Source: Microbacterium sp. 1.5R
GTDB taxonomy: Bacteria; Actinomycetota; Actinomycetes; Actinomycetales; Microbacteriaceae
Direction of reading: 5' to 3'
Length of the DNA stretch: 64,000 nucleotides
Assembly: GCF_007667425.1 (NCBI RefSeq)
Contig: NZ_VDRC01000001.1
Location: 1,518,595-1,582,594 of the forward strand
The position numbers and the translations under genes are program-made. Below, piece after piece: positions 43,340 through 50,822 of this stretch (positions within the stretch are counted from its first letter, which is position 1; every line of letters begins with the position of its first letter). Under the pieces are notes generated by a model. That model did no database searches. It was given only the letters and a program-made list of their open reading frames with translations, and had not been told where the DNA came from.

Positions 43340-44413
43340 GTGAATGCTCAAGCGACCCGACGCGGCGTACCCGCCGCGGTCCTCTGGGGTGGCCTGGGCG
43401 CGCTCGCATGGGCGACGATTACGATCATCACCGGCGGCTCCTCCGCACATGCCGACGAGCAGGGCGACGCTCCTCTCCTCGAGGGGGTCTCCTCCCTCGT
43501 GAGCCAGACGGTCTCCACCGTCGCCCCCGCTGCTGCGGAGGTCGTGGCTCCCGTGGTCACCGAGGTCGCCGCCCCCGTCGTCACAGAGGTCGCCGCCCCC
43601 GTCGTCACCGAAGTCGTCGCCCCCGTCGTCACCGAAGTCGTCGCCCCCGTGCAGCAGACCGTTCCCGTCGTGATCGAGACCGTGACCGAGACCGTCGCAG
43701 CCGTCCCCGTGGCGGGGCCCGCCACCCAGCACGTCGTCGACACCGTGACCGACACGGCTGAGGCCGTCGTCGCTCCGGTGTCCGACCTGCTGCAGAACGC
43801 ACCGGTCTCGCAGATCATCCGCCCGGTGCAGGATGCCGTGTCGACGCTCCCCGTCGTGGGCAGCCTCATCGACGACCTCGGCGTAGACGAGCTCGTGCCC
43901 GAGGTCGTCGGCGTCGTCGACGAGACCACCACCATCGTCGGCGAGGTCGTCGAGAACGCGGTTCCGCCGGTGATCGACACGGTCGCCCCCCGGCCAGGCG
44001 TCGCGACCGTCGTGCCCGATCCCGCAGGGGTCGATGGTGTCCCGGACATGACGGATGCCGCGGCATCCGTGCCGGTGGGTTCACTGGCGCAGCCCGGCCG
44101 CACCCACGCCTCCGCCGCGGGCGGGAGCCGTGCCATCGCCGCGCCGGAACCGGACGCGGCACTCCCCCCGATCTCGACCACCCGTGCGCCGGCATCCGAG
44201 GAGGAGCCGATCCCGGCTCCCTCTCCGGTCGGCACCCCTGCGGCCCCGGTCGCCCCCGCGTCCGCCGGTTCCGGCGGCTCCCTCGGTCTGTCCCACGCGC
44301 GTCTCAGCGACGTGGGAATCCCCGCGCTCCTCTCCGTGGAGCGCACCCCCGGCGCACCCGATGATGTCCTGCCGACATCGCTGGTCGCCGACACCGACGT
44401 CTCCCCTGACTGA
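43340..44413 (+). CDS. Secreted valine/proline repeat protein
   Basis: Not a known family. The 357-residue protein has a signal peptide with a likely cut after AHA (residue 38). An 8-residue repeat APVVTEV(A/V) occurs four times (about 70-101), then Val/Pro/Thr-rich low-complexity sequence, and an Ala/Pro-rich C-terminus without LPxTG or membrane helix. Only valine- and proline-rich extended or coiled structure is expected. The GTG start at 43340 follows GGGGAGGGAA; the frame is open further upstream but would displace the signal peptide. It precedes the chaplin-like gene and probably forms a surface pair with it. Confidence 0.65.
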   Translation: MNAQATRRGVPAAVLWGGLGALAWATITIITGGSSAHADEQGDAPLLEGVSSLVSQTVSTVAPAAAEVVAPVVTEVAAPVVTEVAAPVVTEVVAPVVTEVVAPVQQTVPVVIETVTETVAAVPVAGPATQHVVDTVTDTAEAVVAPVSDLLQNAPVSQIIRPVQDAVSTLPVVGSLIDDLGVDELVPEVVGVVDETTTIVGEVVENAVPPVIDTVAPRPGVATVVPDPAGVDGVPDMTDAAASVPVGSLAQPGRTHASAAGGSRAIAAPEPDAALPPISTTRAPASEEEPIPAPSPVGTPAAPVAPASAGSGGSLGLSHARLSDVGIPALLSVERTPGAPDDVLPTSLVADTDVSPD

Positions 44414-44520
44414 CGGGTTGTCCGGTCGCTCCTGGTGAGCGACAGATGCTGTGCTGCGCGCGCACTCACCTCGCGTGCATCCACCTCAGACAACCCAGTT
44501 CCAGTCAGGAGACGAACATC

Positions 44521-46290
44521 ATGCGTACCATCCTCAAGCGGGCCCTGTGGGGCACGCTCATCGCCGGCGGGGTCACCCTGTTCGGCGCGACGGCCGCCAA
44601 TGCGGCCGACACCTCGGGAGTAGACGGATTGCTCTCGGGAACACAGGCGGACGCCCCCATCTCGGTGCCCGTCACGATCGTCGACAACGCCATCTCCCTG
44701 CTCGGAGACTCATCCGCGCAGACGGCACCGGAGACCGCACCGGCACCCGCTCCCGCACCGGCGCCTGCTCCGGAACCCGCTCCGGCGCCTGCTCCAGCAC
44801 CCGCACCGGCGCCTGCTCCCTCGACGAGCGGGGACGACGGCACCGGCTCGGGCACCCAGGCGGTCGTCACCGTCACCGCTCCCGTGACAGTGAGCGGCAA
44901 CGGCATCAGCGTCCTGGGAGACTCGACGAGCGCACCCGCCGCACCCGCGGCGTCGCCGGCAGCCCCCGCCGCCAGCCCGTCGAACACCACCAGCGGAGAC
45001 GACGGCGTGCTCTCGGGCTCACAGGCCCTCGTCGACGTTGACGTCCCGATCACCGTGACGGACAACGCGATCTCGGTCCTCGGCGACAGCGCGTCGACCG
45101 ACGAGGGCGGCGCGGCACCGGCATCCGGAACAGGCACGACGGATGCGGTAGCACCGGCCACTTCGGGTGACGACGGCGTCGCGAGCGGCACGCAGGTCAC
45201 CGCTCCCGTCATGACGCCGGTAAATGTCAGCGGCAACGCCATCTCCGTCCTCGGAGACAGCGACGTCACCGGCGGCACCGCCCCGGCAGCACCCGCTACC
45301 GGTTCGGCTGGCCCCTCCACGGGCGCGACCACCTCCGGTGACGACGGCATCCTCGGCGGCACCCAGATCACCGCTCCCGTCACCGCACCCGTGAACGCCA
45401 GCGGCAACGCCATCTCCGTCCTCGGAGACAGCGACGCCACCAGCGGCACCGCCCCGGCAGCACCCGCCACCGGCGGCACCTCCACCGGCGGCACCACCTC
45501 CGGTGACGACGGCGTCGCGAGCGGCACGCAGGTCACCGCGCCGATCACCGCACCCGTGAACGCCGGCGGCAACGCCATCTCCGTCCTCGGAGACAGCGAC
45601 GCCACCAGCGGCACCGCCCCGGCAGCACCCGCCACCGGCGGCACCTCCACCGGCGGCACCACCTCGGGTGACGACGGCATCCTCGGCGGCACGCAGGTCA
45701 CCGCCCCCGTCACCGCACCCGTGAACGCCAGCGGCAACGCCATCTCCGTCCTCGGAGACAGCGACGCCACCAGCGGCACCGCCCCGGCAGCACCCGCCAC
45801 CGGCGCCACCTCCACCGGCGGCACCACCTCGGGTGACGACGGCATCCTCGGCGGCACCCAGATCACCGCGCCGATCACCCTTCCGATCACCGTCGGCGGC
45901 AACGCCGTCTCGGTCGGCGGAGACAGCACGGTGACCGGTCCTGGCAGCGATCCGGGAACCGACCCGGGAACCACCCCCGGCACCACCCCCGGAACGGACC
46001 CCGGCACCACCCCCGGGACCGACCCCGGCACCGACCCCGGGACCGACCCCGGCACCGACCCCGGCACCGACCCCGGCACCGACCCCGGCACCAACCCCGG
46101 TGTGACCGCGGGCGTGTCGACGTCGGTGACGGCAACTGCGCTGTCGTCGAGCGGCGCCGTGGCGGCTGCCGGTCCCTCGCAGGGTCTCGCGCAGACGGGA
46201 GACGCCTCGTCCACCGGTCTCGCAGCTCTCGCCGCCCTCCTGCTGCTCCTCGGAGCGGGGATGCTGGTGCGACGCCGCATGACCGCGTGA
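44521..46290 (+). CDS. LAxTG-anchored surface protein with eight chaplin-like repeats
   Basis: 589 residues: signal peptide (1-28) and eight repeats of about 37 residues starting at 32, 103, 158, 215, 272, 327, 382 and 437. Each repeat has SGDDG-x2-(S/G)GTQ-x5-PV-x-V-x-GNAISVLGDS, with Ala/Pro/Thr linkers. A PGTDPGT stalk (about 476-530), LAQTG sorting signal (556-560), hydrophobic helix and RRRMTA tail follow. The repeat pattern resembles chaplin domains but lacks their cysteines. LAxTG is the class E sortase motif, so it is probably wall-linked. CAGGAG precedes the ATG. An adhesive or amyloid-like role is inference. Confidence 0.75.
   Translation: MRTILKRALWGTLIAGGVTLFGATAANAADTSGVDGLLSGTQADAPISVPVTIVDNAISLLGDSSAQTAPETAPAPAPAPAPAPEPAPAPAPAPAPAPAPSTSGDDGTGSGTQAVVTVTAPVTVSGNGISVLGDSTSAPAAPAASPAAPAASPSNTTSGDDGVLSGSQALVDVDVPITVTDNAISVLGDSASTDEGGAAPASGTGTTDAVAPATSGDDGVASGTQVTAPVMTPVNVSGNAISVLGDSDVTGGTAPAAPATGSAGPSTGATTSGDDGILGGTQITAPVTAPVNASGNAISVLGDSDATSGTAPAAPATGGTSTGGTTSGDDGVASGTQVTAPITAPVNAGGNAISVLGDSDATSGTAPAAPATGGTSTGGTTSGDDGILGGTQVTAPVTAPVNASGNAISVLGDSDATSGTAPAAPATGATSTGGTTSGDDGILGGTQITAPITLPITVGGNAVSVGGDSTVTGPGSDPGTDPGTTPGTTPGTDPGTTPGTDPGTDPGTDPGTDPGTDPGTDPGTNPGVTAGVSTSVTATALSSSGAVAAAGPSQGLAQTGDASSTGLAALAALLLLLGAGMLVRRRMTA
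44614..45948 (+). repeat. Eight-unit in-gene tandem repeat, 165-bp core period
   Basis: Unit starts at 44614, 44827, 44992, 45163, 45334, 45499, 45664 and 45829, so spacing is 213, 165, 171, 171 and then 165 three times. Units 5 to 7 are nearly identical at the DNA level, including linker codons, which points to recent duplication or gene conversion and likely length variation between strains. Confidence 0.9.
45949..46104 (+). repeat. Pro-Gly-Thr/Asp codon repeat (stalk region)
   Basis: Short 12-base units encoding PGTD or PGTT repeated about a dozen times. The encoded stalk would be flexible and extended, lifting the repeat domain away from the wall. Confidence 0.85.
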
Positions 46291-46411
46291 CCCAGGTCCC
46301 GGCGGTGCGGTCGTCCTCGGGGGAGAAGATGCTGCACCGCCGGTGCGCGGGTCCCTGACCATCGGGAGGGGAACCCCTTCCTCGCCCGCCGTTCGCGACG
46401 CCGCGCAGACT

Positions 46412-46446
46412 GCGGATGCCCCGTGTCCCCAGCACGGGGCATCCGC
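46412..46446 (+). terminator. Hairpin downstream of the chaplin-like gene
   Basis: A perfect 14-bp stem GCGGATGCCCCGTG (46412-46425) with 46433-46446 and a 7-base loop, about 120 bases after the stop. There is no T-run. Confidence 0.65.
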
Positions 46447-46480
46447 CATGCCCTCGGCATCCTCGCCCCTCCCCTTCCCT

Positions 46481-46640
46481 GCGCCGAGACCCACCACCCG
46501 CGTCCAGACCCATCGCCCCGTACGTCTCGGGTGGTGGGCTTCGGCGCGGGTGGTGGGTTTCGGCGCCGGAAGCGGGAACGACACCGGGGCTTCGGCGCGG
46601 GTGATGGGTTTCGGCGCCCCAGGCGGGAACGACAACGGGG
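46481..46640. repeat. Inverted repeat plus 51-bp direct repeat
   Basis: GCGCCGAGACCCACCACCCG (46481-46500) pairs with 46528-46547 with two mismatches. Two 51-base copies follow (46539-46589, 46590-46640), each starting CTTCGGCGCGGGTG and containing GCGGGAACGACA. The outer word resembles that of the nested hairpins at 13393, 14455 and 40179. Confidence 0.7.
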
Positions 46641-46714
46641 GGCGAAGCCAGGACGAAGGCAGGACGAGTCACCGCTTGAGCGCGACCGGGCTCGCGGGAG
46701 TGGAGAAGGGATGC

Positions 46715-46749
46715 AGAACGCCCCCCGTCCCGAAGGACAGGGGGCGTTC
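46715..46749 (-). terminator. Terminator of the rpsF-ssb-rpsR-rplI operon
   Basis: A 15-bp stem (46715-46729 with 46734-46749, one bulged A) with tetraloop CGAA, 15 bases past the rplI stop. On the minus strand it is followed by pyrimidine-rich TGCATCCCTTCTCC. Confidence 0.8.
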
Positions 46750-46763
46750 GTCAGACGACGCGC

Positions 46764-47216
46764 TTACTTGGCGGCGACGACCTGCAGGGTGATGACAGCG
46801 GTCACGTCGTCGTGCAGACGAACGGTGGCCTCGTGCTCTCCCACCGACTTGATCGTCGACGTGATGTGCACCTTACGCTTGTCGATCGAGCCGAGACCGG
46901 CGGCCGCGACAGCGTCGGCGACATCAGCGGTCTTGACCGAACCGAAGAGACGACCCTCGTTGCCTGCCTTGACGGCCAGACGGACCTTGGTGTCTTCGAT
47001 GGAGTTCTTCAGGGCCACGGCCTCGTCGCGGTCGTGGATCGCGCGAGCCTGACGAGCAGCCTGGATCGAAGCGACCTGCTTTTCGCCACCGCGGGTCCAC
47101 GCCGTAGCGAAGCCCTGGGGGATGAGGTAGTTACGGGCGTACCCGTTCTTGACCTCGACCACGTCACCGGCGCTTCCGAGCCCGGCGACCTCGTTCGTGA
47201 GAATCAGCTTTGCCAT
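46764..47216 (-). CDS. rplI: 50S ribosomal protein L9
   Basis: 150 residues, the usual length. The N-terminal domain has the L9 signature [19 protein letters not shown], followed by a long connecting helix and the C-terminal rRNA-binding domain. Last gene of rpsF-ssb-rpsR-rplI; 11 bases after rpsR. A terminator hairpin follows. Confidence 0.98.
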   Translation of the reverse strand: MAKLILTNEVAGLGSAGDVVEVKNGYARNYLIPQGFATAWTRGGEKQVASIQAARQARAIHDRDEAVALKNSIEDTKVRLAVKAGNEGRLFGSVKTADVADAVAAAGLGSIDKRKVHITSTIKSVGEHEATVRLHDDVTAVITLQVVAAK

Positions 47217-47227
47217 GTCGGTACCCC

Positions 47228-47482
47228 TCAGCGGCCAGCGCCGGCGTAGGGCAGGAGAGCCATCTCGCGAGCGTTCTTGATCGCGCGAGCGATCAGACGC
47301 TGCTCCTGCACGGAGACACCGGTGATACGACGGGCGCGGATCTTTCCACGCTCCGAGATGAACTTGCGAAGGGTGGAGACATCCTTGTAATCGATGAGAC
47401 CGACCCGGATCGACTTCGCGGGAGCGGCGTTCTTCGCGCCCTTCCGCGGCTTGCGGCGGTCGCCGCTCGACTTTCCAGCCAT
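47228..47482 (-). CDS. rpsR: 30S ribosomal protein S18
   Basis: 84 residues with the S18 core [19 protein letters not shown] and [23 protein letters not shown]. The N-terminus is Lys/Arg-rich. It lacks the CxxC zinc pairs seen in some actinobacterial paralogues, so this is the zinc-free form. Between ssb and rplI, as expected. Confidence 0.98.
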   Translation of the reverse strand: MAGKSSGDRRKPRKGAKNAAPAKSIRVGLIDYKDVSTLRKFISERGKIRARRITGVSVQEQRLIARAIKNAREMALLPYAGAGR

Positions 47483-47531
47483 TGGTTTTCCTTAGTTATG
47501 AGACGGATGCCGCAGCATCCGGAGATCTGAT

Positions 47532-48044
47532 TCAGAAGGGGGTGTCGTCGCCGAAGCTGCCCGGAGTGCTCCAGGCATCGGCACTGGTCGACGAGCCGGG
47601 CGTGGACCACGGCTCCTCCGACACCTGCTGCTGCTGAGCGGGACGGGACTGTCCGCCGCCGCCACCGCCGCCGCCATTCGACGCCGCACGGGTGACCTGC
47701 GCGGTCGCGTACCGGAGCGAGGGGCCGATCTCGTCGACCTCCAGCTCGATCGCGGTGCGCTGGTTGCCCTCACGGTCCTGGTAGGAGCGCTGACGCAGAC
47801 GGCCCTGCGCCATGACGCGCATGCCCTTGGTCAGCGAACCCGCCACGTGCTCGGCGAACTCGCGCCAGACCGACGCGCGGAGGAACAGCGCTTCGCCGTC
47901 CTTCCACTCGTTCGCCTGACGGTCGAAGTTGCGCGGGGTCGACGCGATGGTGAAGTTCGCCACCGGCAGTCCGTTCTGCGTGTAGCGCAGTTCGGGGTCG
48001 GCCGTGAGGTTTCCCACCACGGTGATGACTGTTTCGCCGGCCAT
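47532..48044 (-). CDS. ssb: Single-stranded DNA-binding protein
   Basis: 170 residues. An N-terminal OB fold (about 1-110; [22 protein letters not shown]) binds ssDNA as a tetramer. A Gly/Gln/Ser/Pro-rich linker follows, and the acidic tip DDTPF recruits partner proteins. It sits 5 bases after rpsF in the standard ribosomal operon. Confidence 0.97.
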   Translation of the reverse strand: MAGETVITVVGNLTADPELRYTQNGLPVANFTIASTPRNFDRQANEWKDGEALFLRASVWREFAEHVAGSLTKGMRVMAQGRLRQRSYQDREGNQRTAIELEVDEIGPSLRYATAQVTRAASNGGGGGGGGQSRPAQQQQVSEEPWSTPGSSTSADAWSTPGSFGDDTPF

Positions 48045-48049
48045 GAGAC

Positions 48050-48418
48050 TTACGCCTTCGCTGCCTTGGCGGACTTGCGAGCAGCCTTCTCCTCGGCACG
48101 CTTGGCCTCGGAAGCGATCATCGCCTGAGCTTCCTCGGCACGCAGCACCTTGGTGCGCATGATCTGCTCGTTCAGCTTGAGCTGACGGTCGAGCTCCTGC
48201 GTGGCCTCGCTGGTCGCGGTGAAGTTCACGACGGCGTAGATGCCCTCGGTCTTCTTCTGGATCTCGTAGGCGAAACGGCGCTTACCCCAGACGTCGACGT
48301 TCTCGATCGAGCCACCATCGTTGGTGATGACCTTCAGGAACTTGTCGAGTGTAGGAGCGACCTGTCGCTCGTCGATCTCAGGGGTCAGAATGACCATGAG
48401 TTCGTACTGGTGCGTCAC
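48050..48418 (-). CDS. rpsF: 30S ribosomal protein S6
   Basis: 122 residues: [17 protein letters not shown] start, GRRFAYEI-type core ([13 protein letters not shown]) and a Lys/Ala-rich C-terminal tail of about 25 residues typical of actinobacterial S6. First gene of the operon; its AAGGAGG ribosome site lies just upstream, and the promoter should be within 48425-48540. Confidence 0.98.
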   Translation of the reverse strand: MTHQYELMVILTPEIDERQVAPTLDKFLKVITNDGGSIENVDVWGKRRFAYEIQKKTEGIYAVVNFTATSEATQELDRQLKLNEQIMRTKVLRAEEAQAMIASEAKRAEEKAARKSAKAAKA

Positions 48419-48646
48419 TTACCCACCTCCTTCGGACTAGAACGGCTTCCGGGACTTTCCCGGAAGCAGGAGGGTGTGTAGCACGTCGTCCGACCGGGCG
48501 CCCGAATGGATGCCGGAGGGCAGACAACCTCGTCAGTCTAGCGGAGTTTCCTCTGGGCTGCTTCCATCCGGTCCACGACGGACTGGCATGCTGGTGTGGT
48601 GCGTGCTGATCGCCAGCGCCCACAGACGACCGAAGGGGGAACGCGC

Positions 48647-49354
48647 ATGCGCGTCAACAAGATCGGAGCCGGGATCGTCCTGGCAGCCGCCGTCCTGCTC
48701 ACCGGGTGCTCCGCACCCGCCGACGAGCCGAAGGGCGACAACACCGCATCGTCCACGCCCGCGGCCGAGGAGACCACCGCTCCCACGTCCGACTGCCCCG
48801 AGCTCGCCGAAGGCGCGACCGTCGACGGCGCGGACCTCGGCCCGTGCATCGCCGAGGCCATGACCGACACCAAGGGATACGCCGCGAAGACGTCGATTCT
48901 GGGTATGGACACCACCGCCCGCTACAACCCGTCGACGGATGCCATCGAGTCGATCACCCCGGTGGGCTCGCTCATCGCGATCGGCGACGACGTCTGGGTG
49001 AAGTCGTCGACGAGCGAGTGGCAGACCGCCGACCCGAACTCGTCCGACCCGATCATCGCCGCGCTGAGCGAGGGCGCGTCGACCATCGCCGACACCGACC
49101 CGGCTCAGGCCGCCAGCACCCTCACGGGCGAGTTCACGGTCACCGGCACCGGCTCGCGCCTCGGCCAGGACGTGTTCCTGGTGAGCGGCACGACGCAGAT
49201 GCAGGGCGTCGCGGTCGACGTCGTGTACGAGGTCACCTCGGACTACGTAGTGCTCGCCTCCACCGGCACCGCCGAGGCCGGCGGCCAGTCGATCGAGACC
49301 TCCATGGAGGTCACCGAGTGGGACGTCGAGCAGGACATCGTCGCACCGCTCTGA
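48647..49354 (+). CDS. Putative lipoprotein (LppX/LprG-like scale, function unknown)
   Basis: 235 residues. A signal peptide with lipobox LLTGC (Cys21), a Ser/Thr/Ala linker, then a domain of about 185 residues with alternating beta strands (DDVWVKSSTSEWQTADP..., DVFLVSGTTQMQGVAVDVVYEV). This resembles actinobacterial LppX/LprG-type lipid-binding or unnamed lipoproteins, but I cannot assign a family firmly. AAGGGGGAA precedes the ATG. Monocistronic with a good terminator. Confidence 0.65.
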   Translation: MRVNKIGAGIVLAAAVLLTGCSAPADEPKGDNTASSTPAAEETTAPTSDCPELAEGATVDGADLGPCIAEAMTDTKGYAAKTSILGMDTTARYNPSTDAIESITPVGSLIAIGDDVWVKSSTSEWQTADPNSSDPIIAALSEGASTIADTDPAQAASTLTGEFTVTGTGSRLGQDVFLVSGTTQMQGVAVDVVYEVTSDYVVLASTGTAEAGGQSIETSMEVTEWDVEQDIVAPL

Positions 49355-49366
49355 TCGAGGTGTGAC

Positions 49367-49400
49367 GAAGCGGGTCGGGGCAGACGCCCCGGCCCGCTTC
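49367..49400 (+). terminator. Intrinsic terminator after the lipoprotein gene
   Basis: A 14-bp stem GAAGCGGGTCGGGG (49367-49380) with 49387-49400 (one G-T pair) and a 6-base loop, followed by TCTGTAT. It lies between convergent genes and may act both ways. Confidence 0.82.
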
Positions 49401-49450
49401 TCTGTATCCGCAGTCGCGTGGCGTCATGCCTGTGCGGCGCCCGTCGTCGG

Positions 49451-50215
49451 TCACCTCTCGGTCGAAGGATGACCGCGTTCGGCGCCGGCATCGGTGGTCG
49501 AGGCTCGAAATGGGGCGTCCGTGTCCTGGATCCCCTCAACGACCTCCTGCACCTCCAGGAGCAGCGACCTCATCGCCGACCGCGCTCTCGACGACTGGCC
49601 ACCCGCCACGGCTGCGCTCACCGCGATGTGCAGCTCGGTGGCCTGCGCTTTGGGATGCTGCGGCATGAGGTGATGCACCGTCCGCCCGGTGAGCACCTCG
49701 GACACGACCTCGGTGAGCGCCGCGAACATCTCGTTCCCCGATGCTCGGAGCAGGAGCTGGTGGTACGCGATATCGAGGTCGAGGAAGGTGTCGAGGTCGC
49801 CGGCGCTGCCCGACCGGAACAGGTCATGGGCGAGACGTTCGAGTCGTGTCCGCTCACGGGCGGTGGCGTTCGTCGCCGCGTGGAAGGCCGCCACCGGCTC
49901 GACCGCGATGCGCAGCTCGGTGAGCGCCTGCAGTTGGCGTGCCCGGTCGCCGCTCGCCAGGCGCCAGCGGATCACGCGCGGGTCGAAGGCGTTCCATTCG
50001 GATCGCGGGAGGACGGATATGCCGACGGCGCGGCGGATGCGCACGAGCCGCATGGCCTCGAGCACCTTGGTCGCCTCCCGCACGACGGTGCGCGACACGG
50101 CGTACTCCTGTTCGAGGAGCTCGGCTCGGAGGATCGTCCCCGGAGCGATTGCGCCTGCGACGATCCGCGCTCCCAGCCGTTCCAGGAGATCACTCTGCAG
50201 AGTTTCGCGCTTCAT
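49451..50215 (-). CDS. GntR-family regulator, FadR/FCD subfamily
   Basis: 254 residues with an N-terminal winged helix (about 1-75; AVSRTVVREATKVLEAM) and a C-terminal FCD effector domain. It is divergent from gntK across 76 bases, so it probably represses the gluconokinase operon. It is clearly paralogous to the regulator at 57488-58171 (shared VIRWRLA, LTELR(I/L)A(I/V)EPVAA and ASGNEMFA segments). The C-terminal 30 residues are extra and low-complexity. Confidence 0.9.
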   Translation of the reverse strand: MKRETLQSDLLERLGARIVAGAIAPGTILRAELLEQEYAVSRTVVREATKVLEAMRLVRIRRAVGISVLPRSEWNAFDPRVIRWRLASGDRARQLQALTELRIAVEPVAAFHAATNATARERTRLERLAHDLFRSGSAGDLDTFLDLDIAYHQLLLRASGNEMFAALTEVVSEVLTGRTVHHLMPQHPKAQATELHIAVSAAVAGGQSSRARSAMRSLLLEVQEVVEGIQDTDAPFRASTTDAGAERGHPSTER

Positions 50216-50291
50216 TGCGCTCGGGGTTGCTTTGTCATAAATAGTACTTTACGCTTTCGATCGGTCCCAGTCATCATCGAAGGAGCTGAAC
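50216..50291. promoter_or_regulatory. Divergent promoter region gntR-like/gntK
   Basis: An AT-rich patch, TTTGTCATAAATAGTACTTT, ends at 50250 and contains the palindrome AGTACT (50243-50248). GTAC-centred sites suit FCD-type GntR regulators. A GAAGGAG ribosome site for gntK is at about 50279. Confidence 0.45.
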
Positions 50292-50822
50292 ATGGGTATC
50301 GATCACGTCGTCGTCATGGGCGTCTCGGGTGTGGGCAAGAGCTCGGTCGGGCCGCGTCTCGCCTCGCACCTCGGTTGGACCTTCGCCGACGCGGACGACT
50401 TCCACCCGGCCGCCAACATCGCCAAGATGAGCGCCGGCATCCCGCTCACGACCGCCGACCGGGCACCGTGGCTCGAGACGGTGCGTGCGTGGATGGCCGA
50501 GGCGGCCCCGGGCACCGGAACGGTCGTGGCCTGCTCCGCCCTGCGCCGCGAGTACCGCAACGTCCTGAGCTCCGCTGGGTCGGAGGTGTTGTTCGTGCAC
50601 CTGCACGCCGATGCCGAGACCCTCCGCCGGCGGATGCAGCAGCGCGACCACTTCATGCCGACCGACCTGCTGGACTCCCAGATCGCTGATCTCGAACCGC
50701 TGCACGAGTCCGAGACCGGACTGACCGTGGATGCCGCCGACGACCTGGAGACCGTGCTCGTGAACCTCTTCAACCGCATCGACACCCGGACCACGACCCC
50801 CGAGATGCAGGTGAACGCATGA
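50292..50822 (+). CDS. gntK: Gluconokinase
   Basis: ATP-dependent kinase converting D-gluconate to 6-phosphogluconate for the pentose phosphate pathway. 176 residues, the usual length. P-loop GVSGVGKS at 10-17, the gluconokinase signature DADDFHPAANIAKMSAGIPLT, and CSALRREYR. Its ATG overlap (ATGA) with the esterase gene shows coupling, and the FCD regulator is divergent. Confidence 0.94.
   Translation: MGIDHVVVMGVSGVGKSSVGPRLASHLGWTFADADDFHPAANIAKMSAGIPLTTADRAPWLETVRAWMAEAAPGTGTVVACSALRREYRNVLSSAGSEVLFVHLHADAETLRRRMQQRDHFMPTDLLDSQIADLEPLHESETGLTVDAADDLETVLVNLFNRIDTRTTTPEMQVNA

Larger units (their letters stand above)
46291..46763. other. Convergent region between surface gene and rplI, 473 bases
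   Basis: No gene seen. It holds two hairpin terminators (46412-46446 and 46715-46749), a diverged inverted repeat of the CGCCGAGACCC type (46481-46547) and a 51-bp direct repeat (46539-46640). An open frame runs through but with repeat-driven composition. Confidence 0.6.

Noticed and set aside
44505..46460. 651-aa minus-strand repeat open frame
   Set aside because: It is the antisense of the chaplin-like repeat gene. The plus strand has a signal peptide, sorting signal and ribosome site; the minus strand has none.
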